A stretch of 64,000 bases of DNA from Xiphophorus maculatus (taxonomy: Eukaryota; Chordata; Actinopteri; Cyprinodontiformes; Poeciliidae): positions 22,836,720 to 22,900,719 of the forward strand of contig NC_036457.1 in assembly GCF_002775205.1 (NCBI RefSeq), given 5' to 3'. Under the pieces are notes generated by a model. It saw nothing but the letters and a program-made list of their open reading frames with translations, searched no databases and was not told the origin of the DNA. The number at the start of each line of letters is the position of its first letter. The stretch's first letter is position 1. Of this stretch, positions 63,461 to 64,000 are shown one piece after another. Both the position numbers and the translations under genes were made by a program.

Positions 63461-64000
63461 ATGTTACATTACTAAATGAAAGGCTTCATTACAGGAAAAC
63501 AAAATCCAGATTGGGGAGTGATGATAAGACAGTTCAACCAACTAGGACTGTCTTCATTGAGTAGTTCTGGCGTAAACTGATGCCAGCTCATCATTAATGG
63601 GTCTGATGATGAACCGTCATTGTAAAGGCCTTCAGAGGGTGAATGATTTGGCAAGTGTGTGGAACTATTTTAATATGACCATGCTGTTTGTTAGGCTAAG
63701 TCAGACTTCCTTTTAAATAGGCAAAAGACTTCAACTGCTTTGCTGATGTGTAGCCAGAACAGATTTTCTGGCTACATTGTAACCACAGATCAAAAACAAG
63801 CAGAGGACAACCTCTAACAAAACATGGTATCTATTATTAAAGCTGCTCTTCTAATAACTCCTCTCAGAAGTCAGAGCTAAGTTTGTTTACTCTCTTTGTT
63901 TTGACAGAAAAACAAAAAGAAATCAAATATTATGTGGAAGGAATTTGAATCTTGGGCACAAGGAGCTCTTCTAAATGGAAAACATTCATAAGCAAAGTGC
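63461..64000. other. Right edge, nothing recognised
   Basis: AT-rich, presumably still within the PSMC6 intron that separates these exons from its 5' part. Confidence 0.4.

Overview
This is eukaryotic nuclear DNA from a ray-finned (teleost) fish. Four intron-bearing protein-coding genes can be rebuilt exon by exon, and their products match vertebrate families over full length. The rest is AT-rich DNA with decayed L2-type LINEs, tRNA-derived SINEs, hAT and Tc1/mariner elements and microsatellites, a mixture typical of teleosts. A percomorph, perhaps a cyprinodontiform, is my guess from the repeat types only. Nothing bacterial, viral or CRISPR-like is visible, and I found no rRNA gene or functional tRNA gene.

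Layout. Positions 1-29,900 hold no gene I can recognise; they contain L2 LINE pieces, an AP-endonuclease LINE piece, three hAT elements (two with perfect 8-bp target duplications), SINEs and a Tc1-type MITE. SERINC1 (minus, 10 coding exons, 459 aa) runs from 38,102 down to 29,956. NUS1 (minus, 5 exons, 288 aa) runs from 46,467 down to 41,705. CGRRF1 (plus, 6 exons, 311 aa) runs from 48,634 to 53,252. The 3' ten coding exons of PSMC6 (minus, last 303 aa) run from 62,792 down to 57,474, and its 5' exons lie beyond the right edge. Splice phases agree at every junction in all four models.

Arrangement. SERINC1 and NUS1 are in tandem. NUS1 and CGRRF1 are head to head, with start codons 2.2 kb apart. 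CGRRF1 and PSMC6 converge tail to tail. The genes share no single pathway: a membrane serine/lipid-related carrier family, the dolichol-synthase partner subunit, a RING-finger membrane protein and a proteasome ATPase. In human, SERINC1 and NUS1 lie on 6q22 and CGRRF1 and PSMC6 on 14q22, so the window joins two conserved blocks.

Points most worth a second look: a 1.3-kb foldback element with about 365-bp inverted arms in NUS1 intron 1 and a short relative at 54.15-54.52 kb; a (TG)11T4 tract against the 3' splice site of SERINC1 exon 8, laid out like the human CFTR exon 9 element; two consecutive PSMC6 introns that are stop-free and multiples of three; hAT insertions with exact target duplications, one between the NUS1 and CGRRF1 promoters; and an abundance of short, near-perfect local inverted duplications.
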